Below, piece by piece: positions 18,264-26,592 of a stretch of DNA of 64,000 nt (position 1 is its first letter; each line of letters opens with the position of its first letter). Below the pieces are notes generated by a model, which saw only the letters and a program-made list of their open reading frames with translations, made no database searches and was not told the DNA's origin. The stretch covers positions 124,001-188,000 of the forward strand of contig JADJCA010000029.1 of assembly GCA_016703425.1 (NCBI GenBank), given 5' to 3'. The position numbers and the translations under genes are program-made. The stretch is from Myxococcales bacterium. GTDB lineage: Bacteria; Myxococcota_A; Polyangia; Polyangiales; Polyangiaceae.

Positions 18264-18854
18264 ATGCAACGACACCTCAGCGTTTGGGCGGTTGGTTTCC
18301 TGGCTCTTGTTGGCGCGGCGGCCGCTGGCTGCTCTGCCGGACCGGTCGACGCGGACCAGTCCGAGGCTTCCGAGTCCGAGCTCCGGTCACCGGCGTCGAA
18401 GGTTCGTGCGCTCAAGTCGGCGGTCACGAAGGCGAACGTCGCGAAGAACAACGACTACGGCATGTCGTTCGCGGTGAAGGAATATCCGCGCGGCACCTCA
18501 GTGAAGAAGATCCTCGAGGACGTCACGGGAACGAACGCGTCGGACATCGAACTCGGTTGGTTCGACCTCACCTGGGGAGCCTCGGGCGTGGACGGGGTCG
18601 CAAGCGTCCTCGAAGAGCGGGCCGCCGAGGAGCTCGCCGACGCCGAAGACGACGAGTCAAAGGATGCGGCCAAAGCGATCAAGGGACTCGCCTCGGCGGT
18701 CCGCAAGACGTTCCTCCCGGTGTCGGACTTCTCCGCGATCTCGTCGCGCAGCCACTCGATTGCAGAAGACGGCGATCTCGAGAGTCACACCATCATCGCG
18801 ACGAAGCCCGACGGGTCGTTTCTCACGATGAGCTACACGAACTTCCCGTTCTGA
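18264..18854 (+). CDS. Predicted lipoprotein
   Basis: This is a 196-residue protein. MQRHLSVWAVGFLALVGAAA leads into the lipobox AAAGC. The mature part starts with an acidic Ser/Glu linker, then a Lys-rich helical region and a second acidic helix (ERAAEELADAEDDESKDAAK). No recognised domain. The next gene's ATG follows the stop directly (TGA ATG at 18852-18857), so the two are almost certainly one transcript. Confidence 0.75.
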   Translation: MQRHLSVWAVGFLALVGAAAAGCSAGPVDADQSEASESELRSPASKVRALKSAVTKANVAKNNDYGMSFAVKEYPRGTSVKKILEDVTGTNASDIELGWFDLTWGASGVDGVASVLEERAAEELADAEDDESKDAAKAIKGLASAVRKTFLPVSDFSAISSRSHSIAEDGDLESHTIIATKPDGSFLTMSYTNFPF

Positions 18855-19499
18855 ATGAGTGCGGCTCGGCGCGCGTCGGTTCTCTTCATGGCGGGAGCGC
18901 TGGCGTGCGATGCGCGCCGCAACCCCAAGCCAGAGGTCGACGCGCCGCTTCATGCCGCGCCTACGTCATCGTCTGCCGCTCCGGCACCTTCCGGCGGTCG
19001 AACGGCTGAGGCGGGGATTCGCGTGTTCGACGCGGAAGCTCACTGCGGTGCGGTGAAGCGCGTCGCCATCGCGATGAGTCTCCTTCCAGGCCCCCGCGAG
19101 GACCTCGCGATCCCGCGTGGCGCTCCTGACATTGGTGACGAGCACGAGTCCAGGAATCTCGGGCTCGTGATCCCATCGGGCTTTGATGTGTGCGTCGTCG
19201 AAACGACTCGCCGCCCTTCGGTCAACCGCCGGCGCGTCTACAGCTGCCGAACGCTACCGCTCTCCGCCCTTCCTCCTGACACGTTCGACCGGATGGCGAC
19301 GAGCTGGAAGTCGTGCCTCCGGCCGCCCGACTGGGTGCCGTCGGCCACGGTTCAAGGTTCGGCGTACGGGCGGAATCCCGACGCCTACTCCAGTACGCAC
19401 TTCGTGCGCGACCCTGTCTGGTTTTCGGAAGGCTTCTGCGCCCTCGAAAAGAAGGGTGACCACATCGAGATGGTGTGCGGGACCCGGATGAACAACTAG
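18855..19499 (+). CDS. Predicted lipoprotein, coupled to preceding gene
   Basis: This is a 214-residue protein whose ATG abuts the stop of the preceding lipoprotein gene. The signal MSAARRASVLFMAGALAC has lipobox GALAC. The mature protein has six or so Cys that may form disulfides and an even spread of Arg and Pro. No domain was recognised. It is the second of three consecutive lipoprotein-like genes on the plus strand. Confidence 0.72.
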   Translation: MSAARRASVLFMAGALACDARRNPKPEVDAPLHAAPTSSSAAPAPSGGRTAEAGIRVFDAEAHCGAVKRVAIAMSLLPGPREDLAIPRGAPDIGDEHESRNLGLVIPSGFDVCVVETTRRPSVNRRRVYSCRTLPLSALPPDTFDRMATSWKSCLRPPDWVPSATVQGSAYGRNPDAYSSTHFVRDPVWFSEGFCALEKKGDHIEMVCGTRMNN

Positions 19500-19507
19500 C
19501 TGGAGCG

Positions 19508-19882
19508 ATGATCCAGATGCCTGCTCTCTTGCGCCGCCTCGCCGTCAGCACATCGCAGGCGCTCCTGATCATGGCGATGAGTGCGCCCATCGCGTGCTCC
19601 AAGCACGACGGTCCGGCCGAGATTGCCCGAGCGCAATCGAGCGGAACGCGCGTGACGGCCACCATTGTCTCGGCCGCGGACACCCGATCTCGACGCGACG
19701 CGCTCCACTACGTTCGATTCAAGCTGCAGGTTCAGGCCGACGCGGGCGTCGGCGGGCAAGGGTTCCTGCTCGAATCGACCACGCTCCTCAACCCGTACGA
19801 CTTTCCGCGCTATCCGCCCGGAGCGACTGTGCAGGTTCGATACCTGGAAGACAACCGGGACTACTTCGCCTTCGTCGAGTAG
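19508..19882 (+). CDS. Small lipoprotein, DUF3592-like
   Basis: This is a 124-residue protein from ATG 19508 (MIQMPALLRR); a second ATG at 19517 has better spacing from GGAG and is an equally good start. The lipobox is APIAC. The mature part (RVTATIVSAADTRSRRDALH to VQVRYLEDNRDYFAF) resembles the beta-rich DUF3592 fold, with a final V-x-V-x-Y-x-x-x-N element. It begins nine bases after the stop of the preceding lipoprotein and is likely in the same transcript. Confidence 0.65.
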   Translation: MIQMPALLRRLAVSTSQALLIMAMSAPIACSKHDGPAEIARAQSSGTRVTATIVSAADTRSRRDALHYVRFKLQVQADAGVGGQGFLLESTTLLNPYDFPRYPPGATVQVRYLEDNRDYFAFVE

Positions 19883-20069
19883 GCCTGCGCGATCGAGCGA
19901 GTGCATCCCCGTGACCCTCACGCGATCCTCGCGGGGCGTCTCCCCGTGCGCGAGGCGGCGGAGGAGCTCTGGGGTCTTGGCTCATCGGTCCACGACGCCG
20001 CATAGGTCGTCGAGCACCTTGGGACACGGGCCGACCGCAGTCTAGACTCGGCGGCCCCAGGAGGTCCCG

Positions 20070-20690
20070 ATGTCGATCGTGCTCTATCACCACCCCCTCA
20101 CCCGTGCCGCCACCGTCGTGTGGATGCTCGAGGAGGTCGAAGTCCCGTATGAGCTCCGCTTCGTGGACGTGCCGAAGGGCGAGCAGAAGTCTCCCGAGAT
20201 CCTCTCGCTCAATCGAATGGGCAAGCTCCCCATCCTGACCGACGGCGACGCGGTGCTCACCGAGGTCGCCGCGATCGGCGTTTACCTCGCGGACCGCTAT
20301 GCGAGCGGGCGGCTCGCTCCGCGTCTCGATGACCCGGCTCGCGGAACGTTCCTCCGGTGGTCGTTCTTCTCGCCGTCGGTTATCGAGCCGTGCTCACTGG
20401 CCAAGGCGGCAGGCTGGACCTATCGCGACGGTCAGGCCGGGTGGGGCTCGTACGCCGCGATGCTCGACACGATCGAGGGTGCGATCGAAAAGGGGTTCAT
20501 CCTGGGTGACACCTTCTCGATGGCCGACGTGATCTTCGGCGGAACACTCCGATACATGCTCATGTTCAAGATGATCGAGCCGCGGCCGGCCTTCACCGCA
20601 TACGCCGAGCGCCTCGCGGCTCGCCCTGCGCTCCAGCGCGCGGACGCACGGAACGCAGCCGTCCGCGAGGCGCACGGCCTCAAGCGCTGA
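20070..20690 (+). CDS. Glutathione S-transferase family protein
   Basis: This is a 206-residue protein with a strong AGGAGG five bases before the ATG. The N-terminal thioredoxin-like domain starts MSIVLYHHPLTRAATVVWML and contains the cis-Pro element MGKLPILTDGDAVLTEVAAI, where LTEVAAI replaces the common E-S-A-I turn. The helical C-terminal domain ends with the N-capping box DTFSMADVIFG. GSTs conjugate glutathione to electrophiles or act as peroxidases; the substrate is unknown. No linked operon. Confidence 0.88.
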   Translation: MSIVLYHHPLTRAATVVWMLEEVEVPYELRFVDVPKGEQKSPEILSLNRMGKLPILTDGDAVLTEVAAIGVYLADRYASGRLAPRLDDPARGTFLRWSFFSPSVIEPCSLAKAAGWTYRDGQAGWGSYAAMLDTIEGAIEKGFILGDTFSMADVIFGGTLRYMLMFKMIEPRPAFTAYAERLAARPALQRADARNAAVREAHGLKR

Positions 20691-20795
20691 TCCCATCGGC
20701 CCCGCCGTCGAGGCGAGCCGGCGTTGGCGCGCGCGGACAGAGCCGTGAAGGCCGTGGTTCTCTGATTCGAGCGGTCGGGTGAATCGAGAGTGTGA

Positions 20796-20990
20796 TCAGG
20801 GCGCGTTGAGATCGCTGAGATTGCCGAGACCGGGTGGCTCGGGCGGGTCGATGGGCACGCACATCGAGCTTCCGTCTTGAAACAGGATGCACCACACCGC
20901 GCCGCCTTGCACGCGCGCGAGGTCATCTGGCGACAGTTCCTGCGTCTCTTGTGTGGCGAAGGCGTTGGCGCACGCGGGGGGCGTTTTCAT
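20796..20990 (-). CDS. Double-glycine leader peptide precursor, 64 residues
   Basis: This short gene encodes a leader ending ELSPDDLARVQGG (residues 18-30), the consensus of double-glycine leaders cut by C39-peptidase ABC transporters. The predicted core is 34 residues, beginning AVWCILFQDGSSMCVP, with two Cys that could form one disulfide, and a Pro-rich end. GGAG lies nine bases before the ATG. A second such gene lies 91 bases upstream in the same direction. No modification enzyme or transporter gene is in the window, so export would depend on a system elsewhere. It could be a bacteriocin-like or signalling peptide. Confidence 0.6.
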   Translation of the reverse strand: MKTPPACANAFATQETQELSPDDLARVQGGAVWCILFQDGSSMCVPIDPPEPPGLGNLSDLNAP

Positions 20991-21081
20991 GGGGACGGGC
21001 TCCGTAAGTCGGTGGGAGGGTGCGAAGGTCTTTGAAGGAGAGGCAGGCGGCGCGAAGCCGCCGGAGTGGCGTGGTAAGGGC

Positions 21082-21234
21082 TCAGAGATACTCGGGCCCG
21101 GCCCAGCAATCGGGGTCGGGGAAGGTCGGCTGCGGCGGGCACGGATTCACGTCGATGCGGCCACCGGCGATGGAGCCGAGGTCTTCGTCGTTGAGCGTTT
21201 CGAGCTGCTGCGGCGTTGATTCGTAGGAGTTCAT
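21082..21234 (-). CDS. Double-glycine leader peptide precursor, 50 residues
   Basis: Reading the minus strand from ATG 21234 gives MNSYESTPQQLETLNDEDLG then SIAGG, a 25-residue leader with the double-glycine pattern L-x3-D-L-x2-I-x-GG. The core is 25 residues, RIDVNPCPPQPTFPDPDCW and AGPEYL, with two Cys 11 apart and six Pro. The gene is very short but the leader pattern and the similar gene just downstream support it. The ribosome binding site is weak. Both leaders end in the same style but the cores are unrelated apart from the Cys pair and Pro content. Confidence 0.55.
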   Translation of the reverse strand: MNSYESTPQQLETLNDEDLGSIAGGRIDVNPCPPQPTFPDPDCWAGPEYL

Positions 21235-21493
21235 GGTGGGCTCGTTTTTCCGCGCACGGTGCGCTGTGGTTGTTCGTGAGTCGTGAAAGGCTATGCGGGC
21301 GTCCTCCTCGCGTTGGAGAGCGGAAGCTCTCCCGCGGAATCTTCATCGCCGCGCTACGACTCAACCCACTGCAGCGCGCGTGCCGCCGGTCTCCCGACAT
21401 GCGCGGCGCCGCATATCCGAGACTTGCGCCCTCGGTGCCCTCGCGTGGTCGAGCGCGCTCGCAAGTTTCGGCAACGTGTCGCCTAGCGCGACG

Positions 21494-21509
21494 TGGCAAA
21501 GTCTTGCCA
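21494..21509. repeat. Inverted repeat TGGCAA-N4-TTGCCA
   Basis: TGGCAAAGTCTTGCCA has perfect six-base arms around AGTC. It sits 260 bases upstream of the 50-residue peptide gene at the edge of an AT-richer stretch, so it may be an operator. It also looks like a sigma-54 element (TGGCA...TTGC), but the spacing is one base short. Confidence 0.35.
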
Positions 21510-21672
21510 AATCAAGGATTTACGCATTTACGGATCCATTTTATTCGACGACCGTTACGCGCCATCGTGGCTACGCGCGCGGTGCTCGAAAGGCCGCGCG
21601 GAGCGCGTCCTCTCGGGCGCGCTCGAGCCAGACAGTCGCGCCCGGCCGCCGAACCAACACGGCTAACCCGGT

Positions 21673-21924
21673 TCAAGTTGTACCGAACGGTCCGCGGAGC
21701 TCGATGGTCAGGCTTGCGGCGCGCAGGCGAGCCACGGCGTCATCTTGGATCCCGGGCTGGAGCCGCACGACCCAGGGTCGCAGCGGACTCGGCCGCGCGA
21801 GGATCTCGTCGACGATGCCCCCCATCTGGTGCCACGTCGAAGGAGAGAAGGCGTTCCAAAGGGTGACCCACGCCGGAAGAGAAGTAGACCTAGCGCGCCA
21901 TCTGCGACGCAAGGGTCTCGTCAC
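21673..21924 (-). CDS. Doubtful 83-residue open frame
   Basis: A GTG-initiated frame encodes 83 residues; the last 50 (from HQMGGIVDEIL to IELRGPFGTT) have a normal amino-acid mix rather than the Arg/Pro bias of antisense frames. The first 20 residues are Arg-rich and unlike a natural N-terminus. It may be the end of a decayed gene whose earlier part lies in another frame upstream. No function can be suggested. Confidence 0.25.
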   Translation of the reverse strand: MTRPLRRRWRARSTSLPAWVTLWNAFSPSTWHQMGGIVDEILARPSPLRPWVVRLQPGIQDDAVARLRAASLTIELRGPFGTT

Positions 21925-22105
21925 GCCCCGCGTTGCCTCGCGCCGTCTCTACAGCGACGTCAGGACCCACCACGTACTGCGCCGTGTAGACGACGCTCGA
22001 CGCGCTCCCACCGCGAGCTGGGCCGGCGAAGAGTTGCCTGCGACGCTCGGCGCGCGAAACCCCGGCCCACCGGTGCGCCCCAGCAAGCTCAAGAATGCGA
22101 TCGGC

Positions 22106-23026
22106 TCAGTGGAACGCCGCGCTGAAGCGAACGCGGTTCGAGGACTCCACGGCGCGGTTGAAGGCGCCGATGACGTCGTCGACGTCCGCTTTTCCGACCG
22201 CGAGCGCGTCGGCGTACTGCGTGGCCGCCGCGGCGAACGAGTCGATCATCGCCGTGAAGTGGACGAAACCGCTCTCCTTCGCCCCGCCCTCGTGCGCCTT
22301 CTGATACGTGGAGAGCGCTTTCCTCGTGACCTCGAGCTTCTTCAGTGCCGTGCGGACAGGACCGGCGACCGGGAGGCCGAGATGCACACCGCGATCGACG
22401 GCGTCCATCGTCGTGCGCGCCTCGATCATCGCCTTCTTCCTGAGGTAATGGGCGCCTTTGCCGGAGCGAGCCTCGATCTCCTTGAGCTCGACTTGGCTGC
22501 GCTTCGCCTCGTCCGCGCGGAGGAGCGTATAGAGCGCGGCCTGCGCCTTGTGGAAGCGCGCACCGGCGGTGCGGACCTTGCCGTGGAGCGCCTTGCTCTT
22601 CTTGCACAGGTCGCTCCGGTGCTCGTCGGTGTCGTAGTAGCGCCAGTTCTCGTCGGTCGCTTGGACGAGCGCCTCGAACGCGGTGGCGAGCTCGATGCTC
22701 GCGGCGTCGAGCGCCGGTGCGGCCGGTTCGCTCCTTGCGGCGTTGCGGAGCGACGCCACCTCACTGTCGAACTTGCCGGGGTGCGGCATCAACGTCGCGG
22801 TGAGCTTCTCCGCCTCTTCCGGCGACGCGCACGCGGGGCCCGTCTTCGGGTTGAATCGCTTGAAGTAGCTGCCGAGCGACCGCTCTCCGATCGGTACCTG
22901 GTGATTGAAGAAGTCGACGATCGCGTTTCGCTTCGCGACCGCCGGATCGGCCGCGGCGGACGCTCGACCGGCGACGACGATGTTCACGACCAGGATGAAT
23001 GCAACGGTGACGAAGCGCGAAGTCAT
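22106..23026 (-). CDS. Exported DUF3829-like (YiiG-type) protein
   Basis: This is a 306-residue protein. GGAGGAG precedes the ATG at 23026, and MTSRFVTVAFILVVNIVVAG ending in ASAA is a normal signal peptide for type I cleavage. The mature part is almost wholly alpha-helical, beginning KRNAIVDFFNHQVPIGERSL, with the helix-rich layout of DUF3829/YiiG-like periplasmic proteins. The family assignment is from general resemblance. No function is established. Confidence 0.7.
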   Translation of the reverse strand: MTSRFVTVAFILVVNIVVAGRASAAADPAVAKRNAIVDFFNHQVPIGERSLGSYFKRFNPKTGPACASPEEAEKLTATLMPHPGKFDSEVASLRNAARSEPAAPALDAASIELATAFEALVQATDENWRYYDTDEHRSDLCKKSKALHGKVRTAGARFHKAQAALYTLLRADEAKRSQVELKEIEARSGKGAHYLRKKAMIEARTTMDAVDRGVHLGLPVAGPVRTALKKLEVTRKALSTYQKAHEGGAKESGFVHFTAMIDSFAAAATQYADALAVGKADVDDVIGAFNRAVESSNRVRFSAAFH

Positions 23027-23460
23027 GGTGGGTCTCCTCCTCGATGGCTCGATGACCCAGAGCAAGTGGAAGGCCGGCCACGCGTTCTCTGACCGTTGCA
23101 CGCCGAGTGCACTTTGGCGCACTTGGCACTGACCCACGTTCGTGGGGTTGGCGATCGCGCCCGCGACACGAAGTGCAACGGGCTGCTGCTCACCGCCCGC
23201 AGAGCGTCTCGCGTGCGGGCGCGCCGCGGCAAAGCGTTGCCGCTACGGGCATCGGTCAACGCCCGTCCGCAAGGCGTTGCACGCGGCGTCAGACGCGGTG
23301 GGTGAAGCGCGACGGCGAATTGTGGCGACGTCGGTGGGCCGTCACGGATCGCGAGCCGACCTCCAAGGGTCGCACCGCTTCGCGTGGCGTCCGCCGCTGC
23401 GAGAGCTCAGGCAATCAGGCACAGTCGTTCGTCGATTCGCGCGTCTGCGCGCACCGGCCG
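23027..23460. other. 434-base intergenic region with short repeats
   Basis: This region separates the DUF3829-like gene from the end of the luxC-like gene. It contains an imperfect direct repeat GCACTTTGGC / GCACTTGGC (23109-23127) and an inverted repeat CCCACG-TT-CGTGGG (23133-23146), both about 85-120 bases before the start at 23026, where an operator could lie. Open frames elsewhere in it are Arg-rich and unconvincing. Confidence 0.4.
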
Positions 23461-25149
23461 CTACGCATTCTTCCAATCGACGAGCTCCGAGAGCACCCTC
23501 ATGCCGTCGTGCGGCTGACCGGAAAACCCGGTCCCGCTTTGGCCGAGCGGTGGCACGTTGCTCACGCCTTGCGCGGCGATTGCGGTGCGCAGCGCCTTGC
23601 GGCGCGGCTCGGGCCATACGCTGACCGTCGAGACGCCGTGATGCAAGACGCGGCCGGTCTTCACGAGCTCATCGAGATCGGCGACGGGGCGAACCACGAG
23701 GAAGCGACACATGGGATGCGACGCCATCGAGAACTCGTCTCGGCAAACGACGACGGCCGACGAGAACGCGCCGCCGCCGCTTTCGTTCGTGTACCAGTCC
23801 GCGTCGAGCAAGCGACCCTTCAAGAGCCGGAGCACGTCGCCGCGCGCTTGGTCCGCGATGACATTCGGGCTCGCCTCGTCGAAGGCGTGAAGCGCGGCGC
23901 GCAGCGCCTCCGCGAACCGCGCCACGTCGGCGTCGTGCCCGCCCTCCACGTAGACGACCTGCGAGGCGATGCACGCCTTCTGATTGGCCACGAGGGCGTC
24001 GGCCACCACGCGGCTTGCCACAGCGCCGAGGTCGGCCTCGGCGAAGAGCTCGCGCCCAATCATCGACACGCCATAACGCGGGTCCAACGTGACGACCTTC
24101 GTGCCCACTGCGCGGCTTCGTACGGAAGAGACGGCACCGGGCGCTCCCCAAACCACGACGCGATCGAAGGCACCCGGCATGAAGAGCGCGCCCTCGACGC
24201 TCTCGTCGCCGCCAGGCCAATAGACGAACGACAAGTGCTTCGTGATGGGGTGGTCCGGATTCGAGGCGAGCGCGAGGAGCGCCAACAAGGCGCCGGGGAT
24301 CGTCGCCCCGCTCGGAGACTTCACCACGGCCGCCGACTTGGTGGCGATGGCGCGCATGGCGGAGAAGAAGGGAATGTGCGGCGCGTTGCCGGCGGTGATG
24401 TGGAGCTGGCGCGTGGGCATGGCGCGAATCTCCGCCTCTCGGGGGACGAACGGTGCCGCGAGCGCGCGCGCAAGCGTGGCATGAACCGGTGCCGGCATCA
24501 CGGCGGCGTCGATGGCTCGCCAGCCATCGAGTAGCTCGCTCCCCGAGTGGCCCCACGCGCACAGCTCGTGATCCACGCTCGCCTTGAGGGAAGCTCCGTC
24601 GAGCAGCATCGGCACCGTGGCGAAGGCGAGGTCGTGCTCTTCATCCGGCAACTCGGCCGTGAGGCGCGTCGCGTCACGTACCGTGTTGATGAAGGCCAAG
24701 CTCTCGCGGTACGCCTTCGCGAGACCGTCGGCGTACGCCACGATCTCCGTCACCGGCAGGTCGTAGAGCTCCTCGGCCAGGGCCGCGACGTCCCTTTCGA
24801 TGACCTCGTCCGGCTCGAAGACGGGCATCACCGTGTAGACGAACCGCGGCGTTCCAGCGATCTTGGGCCGCGTCACCACTTCGCGGAGCACTTGGGCGCC
24901 GCCCACGCGCGCGTAGCCGGGGAGGCCATCGGAGGGGCCCGCTTCCGCGTCGAGCTCACGAAAGCGATGGTCGATGGCCTCACGTGTGATGGCCTCGGGC
25001 ACGCGAAGCTTGCCGCGCACCAAAAACGGAACGCGCAGAATGCCGTCTTCGCCTCGCGTTAGAAGGTCGTGCGCATGGGCCAGCTCGGCGAGGGCACGTT
25101 CCGGGGAGGAGGCCTTGTTCTTGATGGGTCTTGCGAGTTCGACTTGCAT
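23461..25149 (-). CDS. luxC: LuxC-like fatty acyl-CoA/acyl reductase
   Basis: This is a 562-residue member of the LuxC acyl reductase family (longer than the ~480 of luminous bacteria). LuxC reduces an activated fatty acyl group to the aldehyde with NADPH. The acyl-accepting Cys is seen in VANQKACIASQ at Cys393, and an aldehyde-dehydrogenase-like nucleotide site is suggested by HITAGNAPHIPFFSAM and VVKSPSGATIPGAL. It begins nine bases after the luxE-like gene, the normal LuxE-LuxC partnership. There is no luciferase or LuxD nearby, so the aldehyde is probably used for lipid, wax or alcohol synthesis. Confidence 0.85.
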   Translation of the reverse strand: MQVELARPIKNKASSPERALAELAHAHDLLTRGEDGILRVPFLVRGKLRVPEAITREAIDHRFRELDAEAGPSDGLPGYARVGGAQVLREVVTRPKIAGTPRFVYTVMPVFEPDEVIERDVAALAEELYDLPVTEIVAYADGLAKAYRESLAFINTVRDATRLTAELPDEEHDLAFATVPMLLDGASLKASVDHELCAWGHSGSELLDGWRAIDAAVMPAPVHATLARALAAPFVPREAEIRAMPTRQLHITAGNAPHIPFFSAMRAIATKSAAVVKSPSGATIPGALLALLALASNPDHPITKHLSFVYWPGGDESVEGALFMPGAFDRVVVWGAPGAVSSVRSRAVGTKVVTLDPRYGVSMIGRELFAEADLGAVASRVVADALVANQKACIASQVVYVEGGHDADVARFAEALRAALHAFDEASPNVIADQARGDVLRLLKGRLLDADWYTNESGGGAFSSAVVVCRDEFSMASHPMCRFLVVRPVADLDELVKTGRVLHHGVSTVSVWPEPRRKALRTAIAAQGVSNVPPLGQSGTGFSGQPHDGMRVLSELVDWKNA

Positions 25150-25158
25150 GATGGCTCC

Positions 25159-26592
25159 TCAGGCGTTCACGCGGGCCATGATGCCGCCGCAACCCTTGAC
25201 GTCTTTTCCTGGCGAGCGCTCGACCCGCAAGATGGTCTCGCCCGGCAATCCGCAGGCGCACGGCTTTCGAAGGAGGCGAACGTTGTCGCCGGTGAGAATG
25301 AAGCCCGGGTAGGAGACGGCGAACGGGTCGACGAACCCGAGCGTGCCTTGAACGTCGTCGCCGCTCTTGGCGACGAGCGCTTCGTCGTAGACGATGGCCT
25401 CGAGAAACGGCGGTACGTGAAAGCGCCCTTCGGCGCACTTCTGCATGATTCCGTGGATCTCGGTCATCGAATACGAGTCGATGACCGCGTTCTTCCGAAC
25501 GCCGAACGAGCGCTGCAGAAGCGCGACGAGCGCCGCCTCGGAGATGCGCTCCCCCGAGAACGACTTCCAGCCGCCGCCGTAGGAAACGGTGCTGCCCTCC
25601 GGGAGCAGAATGCGTTCGTTCTTCTCCTCGAGGAAGCGACACGCCTCGACGAGGACCGCCGGCGTGCCGAAGACCAGGACGCGGTTTCCTCGTCGTGCGG
25701 AGGCCTGGAGCGCGCTGAGCATGCGGGCGTAGTTCTCGGCCTTCTGCTTCACCGTTGCATCGAGGAACTCGTCCACGAGGAGCCGCTCTGCGCTGTCTTT
25801 GGGCCCACGCAGCATGGCGCGCACCGCCGCCGCAGACATTCGCTGCCGATAGAGAAAGTGCGCCGTGCGCGTGAGCTTGCCGATCTCGTGGCCGGCGAGC
25901 TGCACCCCTTGGTTGCCGCCGGCGAAATTGAACAGAAAGCCATCCCGCGAACGAAGACCGTGACGTTTGACGACGCCCGCGTAGGTCGACGAAGGTAGGC
26001 GCTTGCCGAGCTGTTTGACGACGGAGAACTTCCACTTGGGCAAGAGGCCGCGGTGGCCCAGGCCCGCCGCCACGTAGAGGAACGGCAGCTCGGTAAAGGC
26101 GCGCCAAGTGGCCTCGTCGCGTGGGACGAAAGAGATGTGCCCCGACGTGCCGGAGCTAAACACGAGGCGCACCTTGGCGCGCTCCTCCATGCGATCGATC
26201 CATTGATCGATGTTGGTGATGCCGGTGGTGTCGAAGGCGACGCGAACGCTGGAGATGCGGCTCACCCACTCGTTCATGAGGTCGAAGCGGCCCTCGTCGA
26301 GCGTCTTCTGCGGGTACGACTTGAAGAGGTCGTCGGGCACGAGGAGCTTTGCGCGGATCGTGTCGAAGCTCGCCGGCCCGGCGACGCGCATGCGCTCGCA
26401 GACCTTGCCGTAGGCCGGGATGTGAGCCCGGTAGTGCTCGTGGCAAAGCTCGGCGGCGCGGCGGCGCAGCGCCCGCGCGCGGCCTTCGTCGAGCTCCTTT
26501 CGCAGCGACCAACGGACCGTCAACGCCTTCAGTTGCTCTTGGATGTCGCGGAGCTCGGGGCTCGCTTCGGGCGACGGTGCAGACGTGTTCAT
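25159..26592 (-). CDS. luxE: LuxE-like acyl-protein synthetase
   Basis: This is a 477-residue protein. The ATG overlaps the stop of tetR as ATGA (26589-26592), fixing the start. The adenylate-forming motif VFSSGTSGHISFVPRDE (about residue 135) and later VLVFGTPAVLVEACRFLE, SYGGGWKSFSGE and DSYSMTEIHGIM place it in the LuxE acyl-protein synthetase family. LuxE activates fatty acid with ATP and passes it to LuxC. C-terminal CACGLPGETI and a Cys-Gly pair could bind metal. Second gene of a tetR-luxE-luxC operon. Confidence 0.85.
   Translation of the reverse strand: MNTSAPSPEASPELRDIQEQLKALTVRWSLRKELDEGRARALRRRAAELCHEHYRAHIPAYGKVCERMRVAGPASFDTIRAKLLVPDDLFKSYPQKTLDEGRFDLMNEWVSRISSVRVAFDTTGITNIDQWIDRMEERAKVRLVFSSGTSGHISFVPRDEATWRAFTELPFLYVAAGLGHRGLLPKWKFSVVKQLGKRLPSSTYAGVVKRHGLRSRDGFLFNFAGGNQGVQLAGHEIGKLTRTAHFLYRQRMSAAAVRAMLRGPKDSAERLLVDEFLDATVKQKAENYARMLSALQASARRGNRVLVFGTPAVLVEACRFLEEKNERILLPEGSTVSYGGGWKSFSGERISEAALVALLQRSFGVRKNAVIDSYSMTEIHGIMQKCAEGRFHVPPFLEAIVYDEALVAKSGDDVQGTLGFVDPFAVSYPGFILTGDNVRLLRKPCACGLPGETILRVERSPGKDVKGCGGIMARVNA

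Larger units (their letters stand above)
21235..22105. other. 871-base region without a confident gene
   Basis: This stretch lies between the peptide genes and the DUF3829-like gene. It holds an AT-richer segment (about 21505-21555), an inverted repeat at 21494-21509, and two protein-like but broken minus-strand frames: one ending at 21890 (contains SASSVVYTAQYVVGPDVAVE) and one at 21673-21924 (contains HQMGGIVDEILARPSPLRPW). These could be remnants of a decayed gene or chance open frames. The peptide-gene promoter should lie at its left end. Confidence 0.4.

Noticed and set aside
21494..21509. Sigma-54 promoter
   Set aside because: TGGCA and TTGC elements are present but the GG-GC distance is one base short of the required spacing; described instead as an inverted repeat.
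21293..23092. A 599-residue open frame on the plus strand
   Set aside because: It is antisense to the DUF3829-like gene, which has a strong ribosome binding site and signal peptide. The plus-strand translation is Arg/Val/Glu-rich, typical of antisense frames in high-GC DNA.
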